Below, piece by piece: positions 5,191 to 6,491 of a stretch of 6,491 nucleotides of DNA (positions within the stretch are counted from its first letter, which is position 1; the number at the start of each line of letters is the position of its first letter). Source of the DNA: Candidatus Dormiibacterota bacterium (GTDB lineage Bacteria; Chloroflexota; Dormibacteria; Aeolococcales; Aeolococcaceae). A program made the position numbers and the translations under genes. The stretch spans positions 1-6,491 of the forward strand of contig JAFAJR010000061.1 of assembly GCA_019236085.1 (NCBI GenBank). Direction: 5' to 3'. The notes under the pieces were generated by a model, which did not search any database, had not been told where the DNA came from, and worked only from the letters and a program-made list of their open reading frames with translations.

Positions 5191-5739
5191 TCAAGCTGCT
5201 TCGACGATCCAGCGATCCGTGTCCCAGTTGGCCCCGATGCAGGTCTGCAGCGTCAGCATCGGAGTCGCGGACATCAGGCGAATGTACGAAGTGTTGTTGT
5301 ACGCAACTTTACCGACCACATTCGTGATGTGCATCACCTGCACCTGGTGCGTCGTGTAGTTGTCGAGGATCACCTCCTCGCCGGTCCTGGCGTACAGCAG
5401 CGCTCCGAACATGCCCCAGAGGCCGTGCGCGTAGAGGTAGCTGTTGCCAGGCGCACCCGGCTCTGCGGTGCCGGGGTAGTGCAGCGCCACCCAGTCCGGG
5501 ATGTGGTCGGAGCCGTCACCTTCATGCACCGGCAGCGCGATGTCGAGATCCGGGATCTCGATCCATTCCCCCAGCCGCACCGTGGTCAATGAGCCCGTCG
5601 CGGTATGGGTCGCCGCATATGGGGATAGCGGGTGCTCCAGCATGATCGCCGGCGTCCTCATGAACGAGATGGCATAGAGGACGCCGGCCACCAGCAGGGA
5701 CAAGCCACCCAGGCCCGCCAGCACCCGGACAAGGCGCAC
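5191..5739 (-). CDS. Sortase (transpeptidase), single-pass membrane protein
   Basis: 182 aa. Sortases cut surface proteins at a sorting motif and attach them to cell-wall peptidoglycan from the outer face of the membrane. An N-terminal hydrophobic helix (about 4-26) serves as signal-anchor. The catalytic trio is visible: H105 in YLYAHG, C167 in LTLQTC and R176 in DRWIVEA. HYPGTAEPGAPGNS (87-100) is also typical of sortases. The class is not firm: the features resemble class D/E/F housekeeping-like enzymes rather than class A or C. The start is GTG 5739, 10 nt after the stop of the upstream gene, with only a weak AGGG ahead; no other start fits before the hydrophobic helix. The upstream gene encodes a protein with a sorting signal, its likely substrate, so the two form an operon. 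Some stretches (e.g. 5280-5330) are less GC-rich than their surroundings. Confidence 0.9.
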   Translation of the reverse strand: MRLVRVLAGLGGLSLLVAGVLYAISFMRTPAIMLEHPLSPYAATHTATGSLTTVRLGEWIEIPDLDIALPVHEGDGSDHIPDWVALHYPGTAEPGAPGNSYLYAHGLWGMFGALLYARTGEEVILDNYTTHQVQVMHITNVVGKVAYNNTSYIRLMSATPMLTLQTCIGANWDTDRWIVEAA

Positions 5740-5749
5740 CGCAGTGGCC

Positions 5750-6491
5750 CTAGTGGGAGTCCTTGCGCACCGCCGAGCGGCGCAGGCGGCGGTTCACGGC
5801 AGGGCCGAAGGCTGCCGCGAAGGCGAGGGCAAGACCCCCGAGCGCAAGTCCTGTCGCCGCTACGGGGAAGGGGTGGACCGGACCGCCGGTGAACGGCGTG
5901 GTCGACGCAGCGGCCACGCCCCCTTTGCCACCGGACGAGCCGGACCCGTTGCCGCCCGTGCCTGACGAGCTGCTGGGAGTGGGCGTCGTGCCTCCGGCCG
6001 AGTTGCTCGGCGAGGGGCTGGTGGTCGTCCCTGGAAGCGTCGGCAGGCCGCTCGCCGAGAGGCACCCGCCGAGCGGGTTCACCGTCTGTCCGGAGCCGAC
6101 GCACGAGCCGTTGCCAATGGTCGAGACGTCCTGCAGCCCAGTCGGCAGGCAGGTGGGAGTGGTCGAGAGCGGCGGGATTGTGCCGCAGTACTGGCCCGTC
6201 TGCGAGAGGGAGCTGCCGGCTGCGGCGGCCAGGTCGATGTGGATCGTCTCGGTGCCCACCTGCGTGTTCGGGGCGACGGTGGCCGCGGTCACCGTGAAGG
6301 TGCAGGTGTTGCTCACCGGGCCTGAGCCCGTGCTGACCCCGGTGGCTCCCTCGCAGGCGATGACGAACGAGGCGCCCGGTCCGACCAGGTGCGTCTGGTA
6401 CTCCGCGCCGGTGGCTGCAGGGACTGTGGCCATCACGCTGCAGGTGGTCGTCGTGCCGGGCTGGGAGGTGCCATCAGCGTTGGTCCCGGTG
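5750..6491 (-). CDS. Cell-wall-anchored surface protein with a TPFTG sorting signal, N-terminus cut by the window edge
   Basis: The frame is open from the window edge, so the 247 codons seen are the C-terminal part. The first ~140 residues are a Thr/Gly/Val-rich beta-type region with scattered Cys (TCSV, IACEG, NTCTF, QYCG, PTCLP, GSCVG, GGCLS), which could form disulfides outside the cell. A low-complexity Pro/Ser/Thr/Gly linker (about 149-191) would span the wall. Then come TPFTG (198-202), a hydrophobic helix (about 209-231) and a basic tail RRLRRSAVRK. This is the layout of a cell-wall sorting signal, with Thr in place of the Leu of LPXTG. A sortase gene begins 10 nt downstream in the same direction. 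The N-terminal signal peptide would lie outside the window. The function of the exposed part is unknown; I see no named domain. GTG 6436 and ATG 6433 are internal, not the start. Confidence 0.82.
   Translation of the reverse strand, partial: TGTNADGTSQPGTTTTCSVMATVPAATGAEYQTHLVGPGASFVIACEGATGVSTGSGPVSNTCTFTVTAATVAPNTQVGTETIHIDLAAAAGSSLSQTGQYCGTIPPLSTTPTCLPTGLQDVSTIGNGSCVGSGQTVNPLGGCLSASGLPTLPGTTTSPSPSNSAGGTTPTPSSSSGTGGNGSGSSGGKGGVAAASTTPFTGGPVHPFPVAATGLALGGLALAFAAAFGPAVNRRLRRSAVRKDSH
5885..5899 (-). other. Cell-wall sorting motif TPFTG
   Basis: The five codons read T-P-F-T-G on the minus strand. They are followed by a hydrophobic stretch and an Arg-rich tail, the three-part sorting signal recognised by sortases, which cleave between Thr and Gly. 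The first residue differs from the LPXTG and LAXTG forms commonly used. Confidence 0.72.

Noticed and set aside
5112..5359. Short plus-strand ORFs running from the palindrome into the sortase region
   Set aside because: They overlap the sortase in antisense, have no promoter or Shine-Dalgarno support and no protein-like features.
6022..6048. LPTLPGT in the surface protein as an LPXTG motif
   Set aside because: It reads LPTLPG, not LPXTG, and lies ahead of the low-complexity linker rather than before the membrane helix; TPFTG at 5885-5899 is correctly placed.

Overview
The window is about 6.5 kb of GC-rich bacterial DNA, roughly two-thirds to 70% G+C by eye, with dense coding on both strands. 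A two-domain rhodanese of the actinobacterial CysA type, GTG starts, promoters set for leaderless mRNAs, an actinobacterial-type DnaA box and a sortase with a wall-anchored substrate suggest an actinomycete or a related soil lineage such as Chloroflexota or Candidatus Dormibacterota. No marker here settles the phylum. No rRNA, tRNA, CRISPR array, transposase or phage gene was seen.

Left region (1-2579). A CPBP-family membrane protease, cut by the window edge, runs leftward. It is divergent from holB (DNA polymerase III delta prime). They share a 26-bp gap that contains the 12-bp palindrome ATTGTCCACAAT, which can be read as a -10 element in both directions and also contains the DnaA box TTGTCCACA. 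A second divergent pair follows: a small tail-anchored membrane protein (leftward), whose 3' end overlaps the 3' end of holB by 101 nt, and a four-helix membrane protein with HVHH and LDE motifs (rightward). All four genes have an NACAAT hexamer 6-8 nt before the start codon and no evident Shine-Dalgarno sequence, the arrangement expected for leaderless transcription.

Middle region (2578-5040). This is an apparent rightward operon of a two-domain sulfurtransferase (rhodanese), a TusA-like small sulfur-carrier ORF with no normal start codon, and a GH1 beta-glucosidase translationally coupled to it through a GTGA overlap. The promoter has a TATAGT -10 in the loop of a perfect 8-bp inverted repeat, so a repressor could regulate it. 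Putting a glycosidase with sulfur-transfer proteins is unusual; breakdown of cyanogenic or thioglycosides is one hypothesis.

Right region (5041-6491). A 150-bp gap between convergent genes holds a long imperfect palindrome (arms 5054-5088 and 5134-5167). Beyond it, on the minus strand, are a sortase and, just upstream of it, its probable substrate: a secreted Ser/Thr/Gly-rich protein, cut by the window edge, ending in a TPFTG sorting motif, a membrane helix and a basic tail. No gene-free stretch exceeds 300 bases.
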